Shown here one piece after another: positions 23,508-32,021 of a DNA stretch of 37,032 nt. The notes under the pieces are model-generated. The model made no database searches and had not been told where the DNA came from. It was given only the letters and a program-made list of their open reading frames with translations. Position numbers and translations under genes: made by a program. This DNA is from Deltaproteobacteria bacterium (GTDB taxonomy: Bacteria; Myxococcota_A; Bradymonadia; REDH01): assembly GCA_007693585.1 (NCBI GenBank), contig REDH01000189.1:1-37032 (forward strand). The letters are read 5' to 3'. Position 1 is the stretch's first letter. Every line of letters starts with the position of its first letter.

Positions 23508-23527
23508 CCCTGCTCCGGAGCACAGGG
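23508..23527. terminator. Second hairpin between the FAH gene and hutF
   Basis: CCCTGCTCCGGAGCACAGGG: outer arms CCCTG/CAGGG enclose the palindrome GCTCCGGAGC, with one unpaired base. It lies 20 bases from the hutF stop on the minus strand and may end that transcript. No T-tract is present on either strand. Confidence 0.4.
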
Positions 23528-23546
23528 TGGGGGGATCGGGCGTGGT

Positions 23547-24833
23547 TCAGTCGCCGGTCGCGCGTCCGGCGACGAGGGTCTCGCGGATCCGTCCGCTTCG
23601 GGCGGCGAAGAGGAGCCTGTCGAGGGCTCGGGCGGGGTCGGTGTGGGCCGCTGGAGCGTCGAGGAGCAGGAGATCGGCGGGCGACCCGGGTTCGAGCGAA
23701 GCGTGGGGCAGCCCCACGGCCCGGGCGCCGTGCACGATGCCGGCGTTCAGGAGGGTCTGCGCCGGTCGCAGGAGTCCGCGCTCGGGGTGGGTGAGGGCGT
23801 TGCGGCGTTCGAGGCGCAGGCGTTCGTGGAGTTCGAGGAGCGCGAGCTCGCCGAGTGCGTCCACGTGGGTGTGGCTGTCGGTGCCGACGCAGAGGGGGAC
23901 GTCGCGGTGGAGGAGGTCGCGGGCGCGGACGAGACCGTCGCCGAGGTCCCGCTCGGTGGACGGGCAGACGCAGACGGTGGCCCCGGAGCGGGCGATGATG
24001 TCGAGGTCGTCGTCGGAGAGGTGGGTGGCGTGGACCAGGACGGTGCGGGGGGAGAGGAAGCCGTGGTCCCGGAGGAGGGCGATGGGAGAGCGGCCGTGTT
24101 CGTCGTGGCACTCCTGCAGCTCGCGGCGCTGTTCGGCGACGTGGATGTGGAGGGGGGTGTCTTGGGTGTGGGCCCACTGGGCGATGGGCCGGAGCCAGTC
24201 GGCGGGGACGGCGCGCACGGAGTGCGCACCGATGGCGACGCGAGCGCCGAGGGGGCGGAGCTGCTGGTGGAGCTGGTCGGCGCAGGCGAGGAAGGAGGCG
24301 ACGGACGGGAAGGCGAAGCGTCGCTGTGCGCCCGTGGCGGGGCGACCTGCGCCGGCGCGGTGGTAGGCGACGGGCACGAGGGTGAGGTGGATTCCTGCGC
24401 GACGGGCCGCCCGGGCGAGGGCGCTGGCGAAGGTCCATCCCTGTCCGGGGCGGTCGGGGTCCTCGTGGTGGAGGTAGTGGAACTCGGCGACGCTGCACCA
24501 TCCCTGCTGTCGGAGGGTGCGATAGAGGTCGAGGGCGATGTCGTGGACGCGGTCGGGGGTGAGGTGGAGGGCGTGGTGATACATGGCCTCGCGCCAGGAC
24601 CAGAAGTCGTCGTGGGGGCGGTCGGGGTGGAGGAGGTGGGTGTCGCCGCGCATGGCCCACTGGAAGGCGTGGGAGTGGGCGTTGTGGAGGGCGGGGATGG
24701 CGAGGTCGGCGACGGGGGAGGTGTCGTGGGGGGTGGCGGAGTGGTTCTCGATGTGTCCGTCGCGCAGGTGGAGGGTGACGCGGGGGATCCAGCGTCCGTC
24801 GACGAGGGCGGCGCGCACGGGGAGGAGGGTCAT
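23547..24833 (-). CDS. hutF: Formimidoylglutamate deiminase
   Basis: A 428-residue amidohydrolase-fold enzyme. It converts N-formimidoyl-L-glutamate to N-formyl-L-glutamate and ammonia in the five-step histidine degradation route. Family features are clear: NAHSHAFQ (51-58) carrying the HxH zinc ligands, DDFWSWREAMYHHAL soon after, VAEFHYLHH, IHVAEQRRE in the middle, VHATHLSDDDL, and CVGTDSHTHVD with the metal-binding Asp. The GTGG after the start suits an ATG at 24831-24833, whose bases overlap the stop of the upstream MBL gene (ATGA at 24830-24833). No hutH, hutU, hutI or hutG is in the window, so the pathway must be completed elsewhere, or the enzyme acts on a related iminium compound. Confidence 0.92.
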   Translation of the reverse strand: MTLLPVRAALVDGRWIPRVTLHLRDGHIENHSATPHDTSPVADLAIPALHNAHSHAFQWAMRGDTHLLHPDRPHDDFWSWREAMYHHALHLTPDRVHDIALDLYRTLRQQGWCSVAEFHYLHHEDPDRPGQGWTFASALARAARRAGIHLTLVPVAYHRAGAGRPATGAQRRFAFPSVASFLACADQLHQQLRPLGARVAIGAHSVRAVPADWLRPIAQWAHTQDTPLHIHVAEQRRELQECHDEHGRSPIALLRDHGFLSPRTVLVHATHLSDDDLDIIARSGATVCVCPSTERDLGDGLVRARDLLHRDVPLCVGTDSHTHVDALGELALLELHERLRLERRNALTHPERGLLRPAQTLLNAGIVHGARAVGLPHASLEPGSPADLLLLDAPAAHTDPARALDRLLFAARSGRIRETLVAGRATGD

Positions 24834-25651
24834 GGGGCGTGAAGGGGGAGGGTGAGTCCGGCGAAGGCGGCGGAGGTGTTGGGGAAGATACGTCTGGCGC
24901 GGTGGACGTGGTCGTCGAGGAGGGTGTCGGTGCGCCAGGGGGCGTGGTGGAAGAGCCAGAGTTGGCGAACTCCGGCCTTTCGGGCGAAGTGTGCGGCCTC
25001 GCTGGCGGAGCTGTGTCCCCAGCCGCGGTGTGCGGGGAGTTCGTGGTCGTCGAAGTGGGCGTCGAGGAGGAGGTGGTCGGCGCCCTGGGCGAGTTCGAGG
25101 AGGGCACTGTCCTGGAGGGCGTGCAGTTCGCAGTCGGGCACGAGGACGGTGGAGGTGGAGGGTGTGCGGACGCGAACGGCGGAGGCGCCGCCGGGGTGGG
25201 GGACTTCGCACCAGTCGACGAGGAGGCCGAAGCGTTCGAGGGAGCCGGTGGGGGGGAGGGGGGTGGTGGTGACGGGTGAGGCGCGCAGGTGCGCGGGGTG
25301 GACGGGGAAGAGAGCGGGTGCGAAGAGCAGGTCGAGGAGGGCTTCGGGGGGTTGGTTGTGGCGTGGTGTGGCGGCGATCTCGAGTGGGGTTCGCCCGTCG
25401 TAGAGGGGGGGGAAGTGGGGGAGTCCGCAGATGTGGTCCCAGTGGGCGTGGGTGAGGAGGATGACTCGCGGGGTGAGGGGATCGGCCTTCGGGGCGTCGA
25501 GGAGTCCGGAGCCGGCGTCGATGTGGAGGTGTCCGTGGGGGGTGGTGACGAGGAAGGCTGTGGTGGCTCCGCCGTGCCGGAGAAAGCGATCGCCTGCGAC
25601 GGGCACGGAGCCGCGGCAGCCGAGGATGCGGAGGGAAGGGGGTGGGGTCAT
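24830..25651 (-). CDS. Metallo-beta-lactamase-fold hydrolase
   Basis: A 273-residue MBL-fold protein, of the cAMP phosphodiesterase / RNase-Z-like branch. The zinc-binding motif THAHWDH is at 67-73, preceded by the fold's IDAGSG (44-49). Later ligands are visible: PDCE near 170, LLDAHFDDHE near 195, GHSSASEA near 213, and LFHHAP near the C-terminus. It is related to phnP-type and class-II phosphodiesterases; the substrate is unknown. The ATG at 25649-25651 starts directly at the conserved LRILGCRGSVPV motif. Translation is coupled to hutF by ATGA, which implies a joint role, but no known histidine-pathway step uses such an enzyme. It diverges from the 910-residue gene; the intervening 232 bases must hold both promoters. 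Confidence 0.88.
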   Translation of the reverse strand: MTPPPSLRILGCRGSVPVAGDRFLRHGGATTAFLVTTPHGHLHIDAGSGLLDAPKADPLTPRVILLTHAHWDHICGLPHFPPLYDGRTPLEIAATPRHNQPPEALLDLLFAPALFPVHPAHLRASPVTTTPLPPTGSLERFGLLVDWCEVPHPGGASAVRVRTPSTSTVLVPDCELHALQDSALLELAQGADHLLLDAHFDDHELPAHRGWGHSSASEAAHFARKAGVRQLWLFHHAPWRTDTLLDDHVHRARRIFPNTSAAFAGLTLPLHAP

Positions 25652-25793
25652 GGGGTTCGGGGTGGGAGTTGCGAGCGGGCGGGCCGTCCGGGGATGGTGC
25701 GGGAGGCGGCTCGGGGAGAGTGGGGCATGCGGGCGCGGGATTCAACCTGCGGGTGAAAAGGCGCGGTGGGCGGGGTGGGCGTGGTCTCGGCGG

Positions 25794-25821
25794 TTGCATT
25801 TCCGGACCCATGGGCTACGGT
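25794..25821 (+). promoter_or_regulatory. Weak candidate promoter for the 910-codon gene
   Basis: TTGCAT at 25794-25799, a 16-base spacer, TACGGT at 25816-25821. The start would be near 25828, about 56 bases before the ATG. Each hexamer matches consensus at only half its positions, so confidence is low. Confidence 0.25.
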
Positions 25822-25883
25822 GCGCGCTCTGCCGTGGGGTCCCGGGCGTGGGGGGGTGGCGGCGGTCTCATCCCGGTGTGTCG

Positions 25884-28616
25884 ATGCCTGCGTTTGCTCA
25901 CGTTCGCCTGCTGGATGCCTTCTCCCGTCTGGAGGAGCGTTCCCGTCACCGTCTTCTGGCGCGGTTGTCGACGGGGGAGCTTGCGCAGGGCGTGGGCGAG
26001 CTGTCGACGGAGGCGGGCATTTCGTTGCGGGTCGGGCTGTTGACGGAGGAGGATCGGCGTTCGCTGGCGGATCTTTCGGTGGTGGCACCGGAGATGCTGG
26101 CGGGGATGCTCGAGCCGGGGATTCGGGGGCGTCTGGAGGGGTTGGGGCTGCTGTTCTCGTGGCCGGCGGCGGGTGGGGACGGCGGGGAATCGGAGGAGGT
26201 GGTGCTGCCGTTCGAGGTTCGGATGGCGCAGTGGGGGTTGTGTCCGGCGGAGGATGCGGATCTGGCGATGCTGCTGTCGGCACGGGAGGAGGAGGAGCTT
26301 CACGAGCTTGCGTTGCTGCACGATGTGGAGGGTGTGGAGGAGGGGGATCGTGCGGGGCTGGCGCTGGCGGTGGCGGCGGCGGTGCTGGAGGAGGACGCGC
26401 TGCGGGGGTTGTGGGATTCGCTTCAGCCGTCTTCGCGTCGTCTTCTGCAGTGGATGCTGGGTCAGGGTACGCCGGTGACGGAGGCGTCGTTGCGGGCGCG
26501 GGTGGAGCGTCGGGGGGGTGTGGACGGCGAGGGCGTACCGGCGGCGGAGCGGGTGTTGCTTCGGCTGGGTCTGGTGCATCGGCTGGAGGCGGGTGGCGGC
26601 GTGCAGTTCGTGCTTCCGCAGGATGTGCGGTGGTCCTTGACGCTGCTGCTGGACGAGGTGCTGGCGGAGGAGGCGGCGGAGCGTTGGCAGGATGTGCGTG
26701 GTTCGGCGTTGCCGTCGTTCCGGGACGTGTTTCCTCGCGGGGCGGGTGGGGATCCGTTGCATGCGGCGCGGGCTCGGCTGGTGCAGGGACTGGTGTACGG
26801 TCCGGGTCCGGAGCGTCCGATCGACGGGGTGCTGTCGGTGCTGGGGGTGCTGGACGCGGAGGGTTCGTCTCCGGGGGAGCTGGCGTCGCTGCATCTGGAT
26901 GTGAGCGGTCCGGACGCGATGGCCCGCCATGCGATGCGGACGTGGCTGTCGGTGCTCAACGATCCGTGGACGAGCGGTCTGCTCGGGGCGTTTGGCGGGG
27001 ATGCGCCGGCGATGGCGGTGGCGCTTGCGCCCGGGAAGGCGGGGGAGGCGGATCCGCTGGAGTCGGATCGTCAGCGGTGGAGCGAGTTGCTGGTGCAGCT
27101 TCGGGGGCACCTTCTGTTCGCGCTGTCGGTGCTTCCCGGGGGGCACTGGTTTCGGGTGGACCTCGTGGCGCGGTGGATGACGTCGATGTACGCGCTGGTG
27201 CTGCACCGGACGGATGCGATGGCGGTGTGGGGTCCCGGGGTGCCGGTGGATGCGCTTCCGCTGTCGGTGGCGGACATGGAGTCGGACACGGACGGGGCGG
27301 TGGCGGGTGCGTTGCGGGCGTTGTTCGCGGAGCTGTTCGCGCCGCTCGGGGTGTTGACGCTGGATGCGTCCGGGGGGTTGTTCCTGGTGAACGGCGAGGC
27401 GTTGCGGTCCTTCCGGGACGGGGATCCCGGTTTCGACGTGCTGTGGGGCATGGCGGAGGCGTACCTCGGCGATGATCTCGACCTGTGGCTGCCGCTGCCG
27501 AACGATCCCGGGGTGCGGGTGTCGGGGGTGGCCTCGTTGCGGTGGGTGTCGGAGACGGTGCTGGCGGTGGAGGACGCGGTGCACCTGCACGACCTGCTTC
27601 GGCTGGCGCAGTGGTCGGCGCCGATGCAGGACGGGGCGGGGCTGCTGTTCGTGTTCGACGCGCAGCATGTGGCGCGGGGGGAGGAGAGCGGGGGGGACGC
27701 GGAGGATTTCCTGTTGTGGTTGCGCGTGCGGACGGGGCAGGCGTTGCCGGCGCCGATGCGGGCGCTGTTCTCGATGTCGAGCGCGCAGGCGGACGGGACG
27801 GAGCCGGCGGTGGCGGCGGCGGTGGCAGCTCGGGTGGAGGCGTTGTACGATCGTCTGCGGAGTTGGGGTGATTCGCCGTCGCTGGCCGTGATGGAGGAGC
27901 TTCGGAGCTGGGGTCCTGCGGTGGTACGGCAGCTTCTTCCGCGGGTGGAGGGCTGGGTGAAGCGGCGTCGATTCGAGCGGACGGAGCTGCCGCACGTGCT
28001 GCTCCTGCTGGGGGAGCTCGGGGATGCGCGTGCGTGCCCCGTGCTGCTCCGGACGCTGGCGTATGCGGAGGACGAGGGCCTGGAGGGGGTGGCGGCGATG
28101 GCGTGCGCCCGGATCGGTCTGCCGGCGCTTCAGGGACTGGTGGCGCTGCTGAGCAACGGCACGGCGGGGATGGAGAAGCAGCTGGCGGCGGCGGCGACGC
28201 TGTGTTCGGTGGCGGTGCTTCACCCGTCGCTCTCGGAGGCGGTGTTCGATGCGGTGTCGCGGTTCCTGGAGGGGGAGGAGGTGGAGTCGGACGTGGTGAC
28301 GATCGCGGGGGTCCATCTTGCGGAGACGGGTCATCCGGATGTGGAGGCGTTGCTGTACCAGCTCCGGGAGCAGGGGGTGTGGATGGAGGAGTTGATGCCG
28401 TTCGACGAAGCGGTGTGGGTGGCGGGGATCAGCCCGGGGGTGTGGGGCCATCCGTTTTACGCGGCGCCTCTCGCGCTTATCTTCCCCACATCGTCGGAGA
28501 GCCGGCACCTCACGGAGGAGGCGGGCATCGACGAGCTGCTTCGCGACAGCGGGCTGGCGCGGGACACGATCCTGGGCAGCCTGACGGGTCCGGCCTGGAA
28601 GCGGCGACGAAGCTGA
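25884..28616 (+). CDS. Large protein of unknown function (910 residues)
   Basis: I do not recognise this protein. It has no signal peptide or clear membrane segment and is rich in Leu, Ala, Glu and Val, mostly helical. The first 280 residues alternate short helices with winged-helix-like patches (SLQPSSRRLLQWMLGQG, then RVLLRLGLVHRLE). The middle is rich in Gly/Asp loops. The C-terminal third (about 650-850) shows HEAT/ARM-like units: LLLLGELGDARACPVLLRTL and MACARIGLPALQGLVALL. No nucleotide-binding or catalytic motif was found, so it looks like a scaffold. The ATG at 25884 has no Shine-Dalgarno sequence; an in-frame GTG lies two codons upstream. It begins a four-gene plus-strand run with an M50 protease, a lipoprotein and a flavoprotein. 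Confidence 0.75.
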   Translation: MPAFAHVRLLDAFSRLEERSRHRLLARLSTGELAQGVGELSTEAGISLRVGLLTEEDRRSLADLSVVAPEMLAGMLEPGIRGRLEGLGLLFSWPAAGGDGGESEEVVLPFEVRMAQWGLCPAEDADLAMLLSAREEEELHELALLHDVEGVEEGDRAGLALAVAAAVLEEDALRGLWDSLQPSSRRLLQWMLGQGTPVTEASLRARVERRGGVDGEGVPAAERVLLRLGLVHRLEAGGGVQFVLPQDVRWSLTLLLDEVLAEEAAERWQDVRGSALPSFRDVFPRGAGGDPLHAARARLVQGLVYGPGPERPIDGVLSVLGVLDAEGSSPGELASLHLDVSGPDAMARHAMRTWLSVLNDPWTSGLLGAFGGDAPAMAVALAPGKAGEADPLESDRQRWSELLVQLRGHLLFALSVLPGGHWFRVDLVARWMTSMYALVLHRTDAMAVWGPGVPVDALPLSVADMESDTDGAVAGALRALFAELFAPLGVLTLDASGGLFLVNGEALRSFRDGDPGFDVLWGMAEAYLGDDLDLWLPLPNDPGVRVSGVASLRWVSETVLAVEDAVHLHDLLRLAQWSAPMQDGAGLLFVFDAQHVARGEESGGDAEDFLLWLRVRTGQALPAPMRALFSMSSAQADGTEPAVAAAVAARVEALYDRLRSWGDSPSLAVMEELRSWGPAVVRQLLPRVEGWVKRRRFERTELPHVLLLLGELGDARACPVLLRTLAYAEDEGLEGVAAMACARIGLPALQGLVALLSNGTAGMEKQLAAAATLCSVAVLHPSLSEAVFDAVSRFLEGEEVESDVVTIAGVHLAETGHPDVEALLYQLREQGVWMEELMPFDEAVWVAGISPGVWGHPFYAAPLALIFPTSSESRHLTEEAGIDELLRDSGLARDTILGSLTGPAWKRRRS

Positions 28617-28646
28617 CGGGATTCCCGTGGTTCTGGAGGGAAGACG

Positions 28647-29336
28647 ATGTGGACGAGCGGACGGAGTGCGCACCTGTTCCGGCTGGGGGGGTTCCCGGTG
28701 CGGGCGGACATCGGGGCGGCGTTCCTGCTGGTGCTGCTGCTGATCATCTTCGGGGGTCAGGGTCCGACGGGGCTGCTGCTGGGGCTTGTGATCGCGGTGA
28801 TCACCTTCATGAGCGTTCTCCTGCACGAGCTGGGGCATGCGGTGGCGGTGCGCCGGCTCGGCTACGGGCAGAGTACGATCGTGTTCAGTTTCCTGGGGGG
28901 GGTGACGCAGTGGCGGGGTGCGCCGACGCACGGGCACAGCATCCGGATCGCGGCGGCGGGTCCGGCGGTGAGCCTGCTGCTGGCGATGCTGTCGTTCGGC
29001 CTGCTCTGGGTGTTCCGTGCGGCGGGGGTGGATTCGGTGCTGCTGTTGCGGCTGCTGTGGATCACGGGCTTTCTGAATGTGCTGTGGGGGGTGTTCAACC
29101 TGTTGCCGATCTACCCGATGGACGGCGGGAAGATCGCGCGGAGCTGGATGTCGATGCGGCTGTCGGCGACGGAGGCCCGTCGTCGTTCGCTGATGCTTTC
29201 GGGCGGGACGGGTGTGGTGCTGATGTTCGTGGCGGCGGCGATGGGGTATGTGTTCGTGCTGCTGCTGATGGCGCTGCTCCTGCTCCAGAACTGGAGAGAG
29301 TGGCAGGCGATGTCGGGAGGCCCCGGACGGGGCTGA
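28647..29336 (+). CDS. M50 (site-2 protease) family intramembrane metalloprotease
   Basis: A 229-residue polytopic membrane protein. HELGH (60-64) lies in one transmembrane helix and supplies two zinc ligands and the catalytic Glu. NLLPIYPMDGG (151-161) supplies the third ligand, Asp 159. The order and spacing fit the SpoIVFB-like branch (group III), which cleaves transmembrane segments of regulators. There is no PDZ or CBS domain, so it is a minimal core. GGAGGG sits about 6 bases before the ATG. It follows the 910-codon gene by 30 bases and precedes a lipoprotein gene by 37 bases, suggesting one transcript. The substrate is unknown. Confidence 0.93.
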   Translation: MWTSGRSAHLFRLGGFPVRADIGAAFLLVLLLIIFGGQGPTGLLLGLVIAVITFMSVLLHELGHAVAVRRLGYGQSTIVFSFLGGVTQWRGAPTHGHSIRIAAAGPAVSLLLAMLSFGLLWVFRAAGVDSVLLLRLLWITGFLNVLWGVFNLLPIYPMDGGKIARSWMSMRLSATEARRRSLMLSGGTGVVLMFVAAAMGYVFVLLLMALLLLQNWREWQAMSGGPGRG

Positions 29337-29373
29337 CGGGTCGCCGGAACAGCGAGTCGATGGAGGCCGCGAG

Positions 29374-29883
29374 ATGAGGGAGCGACAGGAGAGGGCACGG
29401 CGCGGCGTTCGTGCGGGTTTCGTTCGTGCGGGCATGGTGAGCGGGCTGGTTCTGCTGCTGGTATCGGCGTGTCGGCCTTCGGAGGAGCCGGGGATGCCGG
29501 AGACGCCGCAGGCCCCGGTGGCCGAGCCGGCGGAGCAGGGGGCTGCGGACCCGGTCCATCGGTGTACGCTCTCGGTGGCGGAGGAGCGCATCGACGCGCT
29601 CGTGCTTCGTTCGGACGACGGGGGCTGTCAGGTGATGCTGCCGCTGGATCCGGCGCCCGGGGAGTATGCGGTGCGGGTGTCGGCGGCGGGCACGACGGAC
29701 CAGGCGGCGGTGGAGTGGCGCGCGGAGGACGGGGACGGACTGAGGCTCGCGGATCGGGGGACGGTGGTGCTGGAGGAAGCGGGCGAGCGGTTGCGTGGGC
29801 AGATGAGGGCGGAGTCCAGTGCGGGGGCGGAGGTGCGACGTGCGGAGGCGCGTTTCGACGTGGCGGCCCCCGAGGAGCCGTGA
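29374..29883 (+). CDS. Hypothetical lipoprotein
   Basis: A 169-residue predicted lipoprotein with a basic N-terminus and a lipobox, LLVSAC (Cys 33). The mature part begins with a Pro/Glu/Ala linker, followed by a small beta-rich domain (CTLSVAEERIDALVLRSDDGG to the end) with two Cys, one at HRCTL and one at GGCQV, close enough for a disulfide. I do not recognise the family. GGAGG lies about 8 bases before the ATG at 29374; an internal ATG at 29434 would shorten the signal. Its TGA overlaps the GTG of the flavoprotein (GTGA at 29880-29883). Confidence 0.72.
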   Translation: MRERQERARRGVRAGFVRAGMVSGLVLLLVSACRPSEEPGMPETPQAPVAEPAEQGAADPVHRCTLSVAEERIDALVLRSDDGGCQVMLPLDPAPGEYAVRVSAAGTTDQAAVEWRAEDGDGLRLADRGTVVLEEAGERLRGQMRAESSAGAEVRRAEARFDVAAPEEP

Positions 29884-31553
29884 GCGACGGGGGCACGACC
29901 TGGCGGGTGGACCAGCTTCCCCGCGGCCTGGAGGAGCTGGACGAGGCGGTACTCGACGAGGCGACGCGCCGCCTCGGGGTGACGGCTTCGGGGGTGGAGA
30001 GCTGGCGGGTCTCGCGTCGTGCGATCGACGCGCGGGGGCGCCGGTCCCCCCGGTTCGTGCTGTCGCTGGAGGTGGATCTGCGGGAGGGGGTGGTTCCGCA
30101 GGTGTCGGATGGTGTTCCTGCGCGTCGGGTGGTGGTGCCTGAGGTGCGCGCGATGCCCCGGCTGCTTCCCGGGGATGCTCGGCCGGTGGTGATCGGCGCC
30201 GGGCCGTGCGGCTACTTTGCGGCGCTGCAGCTCGCGGAGGCGGGGCTTCGTCCGGTGGTTCTGGACCGGGGCCGGGAGGTGGAGCGGCGGGCGAAGGACG
30301 TGTCGCGGCTGATGGGGCGCGGGGAGATCACGGCGGACTCGAACCTGTGTTTCGGGGAGGGGGGCGCGGGGACCTGGAGTGACGGCAAGCTGTACACGCG
30401 GGTGGGGGGCCCACGGGTTCGCGAGGTGCTGGAGACGATCGTGCGTCAGGGGGGGCCGGAGCGGATCCTGGTGGATGCTCGGCCCCATCTGGGGACGGAC
30501 CGGCTGGTGTCCCTGCTCAAGCGGTTCCGGGCGGCGCTGACGGAGCTGGGCGCGGAGCTTCGCTACGACGCGCGGGTGGAGTCGATCGAGTCTTCGGGCG
30601 GGCGGTTCCGGGCGGTGCGGCTGGCCTCGGGGGAGCGGGTGGAGGGGACGCACTGCGTGCTGGCGATGGGCCACTCTGCGCGGGACCTGTACGCACGGCT
30701 GGCGCAGGACGGGGTGGCGATGGAGCCCAAGGCGTTCGCGATGGGGTTTCGGATCGAGCACCCGCAGGCGTTGATCGATCGGCTCCAGTACGGGGAGTGG
30801 GCGGGGCACGAGGCGTTGCCGGCGGCCTACTACGAGCTGAAGGCGCAGGTGGGTCGGGGCGCATCGGAGGTGGGGGTGTACAGCTTCTGCATGTGCCCGG
30901 GCGGGAGTGTGGTTCCCACGCCGACGCGGGAGGGCGAGGTGTGCGTGAACGGCATGAGTCATGCAGCGCGTTCGGGCAGCCGGGCGAACAGCGCGCTGGT
31001 GGTGACGGTGTCGCCGGAGCGGTTCGGGTCGTTGCTCCGGCGTCCGTGGGAGGGACATGGCGCGCTGGTGGGCATGGGGTTGCAGCAGGAGGCGGAGGCG
31101 GCGGCCTGGCGGGCCGGTGGGGGTGCGTTCCGCGCGCCGGCGCAGCGCGTGGCGGACTTCCTGGCGGGGTCTGGGCCGGGGGGGGAGCTTCCGCGGAGTA
31201 CGTACCGTTGCGGGGTGACGCCTGCGGGTCTCGCCGGCCTGTACCCGGCGCCGATCGTCGATGCGCTTCGACTGGCGATCGAGCGATTCGACCGACGGAT
31301 GCCCGGATACGGCGGAGAGGACGGTCTGCTTCTTGGGGTCGAGACGCGCACGAGCGCCCCGGTGACGATGCTCCGGGATCGGCAGCGGCTGGAGAGTCCG
31401 TCCATGGAGGGTCTGTACCCGGCCGGGGAGGGGGCGGGATACGGGGGCGGCATCGTGAGCGCGGCGATCGACGGGCTGCGGGTGGCGGACGCGATCGTGT
31501 CCTCGGTATCGGGGGAGACGGTGGGGGACCGGTTCGGGGGAGAGGGGCGGTAG
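29880..31553 (+). CDS. COG2509-type FAD-dependent dehydrogenase
   Basis: A 557-residue flavoprotein of the uncharacterised FAD-dependent dehydrogenase group (COG2509). The N-terminal 90 residues are the small alpha/beta domain seen in this group. The Rossmann dinucleotide motif GAGPCG (106-111) is followed by VVLDRGREVERRAKD and the family signature NLCFGEGGAGTWSDGKLYTRV. Further on are VVPTPTREGEVCVNGMSHAAR, and at the C-terminus LYPAGEGAGYGGGIVSAAIDG, the conserved FAD-binding end. It binds FAD and probably reduces or oxidises a small organic substrate in the cytoplasm; none is known for the group. GTG start at 29880, coupled to the lipoprotein gene by four shared bases. Confidence 0.9.
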   Translation: MSDGGTTWRVDQLPRGLEELDEAVLDEATRRLGVTASGVESWRVSRRAIDARGRRSPRFVLSLEVDLREGVVPQVSDGVPARRVVVPEVRAMPRLLPGDARPVVIGAGPCGYFAALQLAEAGLRPVVLDRGREVERRAKDVSRLMGRGEITADSNLCFGEGGAGTWSDGKLYTRVGGPRVREVLETIVRQGGPERILVDARPHLGTDRLVSLLKRFRAALTELGAELRYDARVESIESSGGRFRAVRLASGERVEGTHCVLAMGHSARDLYARLAQDGVAMEPKAFAMGFRIEHPQALIDRLQYGEWAGHEALPAAYYELKAQVGRGASEVGVYSFCMCPGGSVVPTPTREGEVCVNGMSHAARSGSRANSALVVTVSPERFGSLLRRPWEGHGALVGMGLQQEAEAAAWRAGGGAFRAPAQRVADFLAGSGPGGELPRSTYRCGVTPAGLAGLYPAPIVDALRLAIERFDRRMPGYGGEDGLLLGVETRTSAPVTMLRDRQRLESPSMEGLYPAGEGAGYGGGIVSAAIDGLRVADAIVSSVSGETVGDRFGGEGR

Positions 31554-31835
31554 TGCGAACGGTGCGTGCCGCCTGGATGGTTCGGCTGGCCCATGCGGGC
31601 GTCGGTGAGCGGTGGCTGGTGCGGGGCGGGTAGTCGCATCGCGTCAAATCCCAACCCGCCGGTTTCGCTACACACTTTCACTCTCCGGGACACATCCTGG
31701 GCGATGCGGGCCCCGAGCGGCACAAGAATACCCAGTGAACGGGTCGGGAATTCTCGTCGAAAGTCATCATTTTGACGTGACACCTCCAGAATTCGTCTGG
31801 TAGGACGGGGGGTGTACGGAGGAGGACACCCACAG
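31554..31835. promoter_or_regulatory. Lower-G+C leader region with repeated and inverted elements
   Basis: No supported gene lies here. From about 31636 the base composition falls below that of neighbouring genes. At 31625-31660, GGCGGGT and ACCCGCC could form a 7-bp stem with a 22-base loop after the flavoprotein. Further on, GAATTC appears at 31748-31753 and again at 31789-31794, 41 bases apart (four helical turns). GTCA-N6-TGAC lies at 31763-31776, and TTGACG at 31772-31777 could be a -35 box. CCAGA-N5-TCTGG (31786-31800) is a perfect inverted repeat. No clear -10 follows. This looks like a regulated promoter of the ADP-ribosylglycohydrolase gene. Confidence 0.4.
31786..31800. promoter_or_regulatory. 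Inverted repeat, candidate operator
   Basis: CCAGA, five bases, TCTGG: perfect 5-base arms, nine bases after the possible -35 box TTGACG. The position is that of a repressor or activator site in the spacer or just downstream. Confidence 0.3.
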
Positions 31836-32021
31836 ATGTCAAGCACCTTGTCCCTGCAGCACACGCCCTTGCCCCTCGCCGGCCCGACCGGGTTGCGGAG
31901 GACGGGTCGGCGCGCGGGAGCGCAGGATGCCGATGGTTGGCCGTACGCATGTGGGGAGACTCCGTCCGTTCGGTCCTTGCCTGTTGTCGAGCACCCCGAG
32001 CACGAGAGGGACGCGCCATGA
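31836..32021 (+). CDS. Possible short leader ORF before the ADP-ribosylglycohydrolase
   Basis: A 61-codon frame starting ATG at 31836, with GGAGGAGGA about 10 bases upstream. Its TGA overlaps the ATG of the next gene by four bases (ATGA at 32018-32021). The product (MSSTLSLQHTPLPLAG and on) has no signal, membrane segment or recognisable domain, and its third-position G+C is lower than in surrounding genes. It may be a translated leader or a chance frame; the good ribosome-binding site and the coupling are the only arguments for it. Confidence 0.3.
   Translation: MSSTLSLQHTPLPLAGPTGLRRTGRRAGAQDADGWPYACGETPSVRSLPVVEHPEHERDAP

Noticed and set aside
25815-29591. A 1258-codon minus-strand frame opposite the 910-codon gene and M50 protease
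   Set aside because: Composition is almost wholly Arg, His, Pro and Gln, typical of the antisense of a Leu/Ala/Val-rich gene; the M50 motifs lie on the plus strand.
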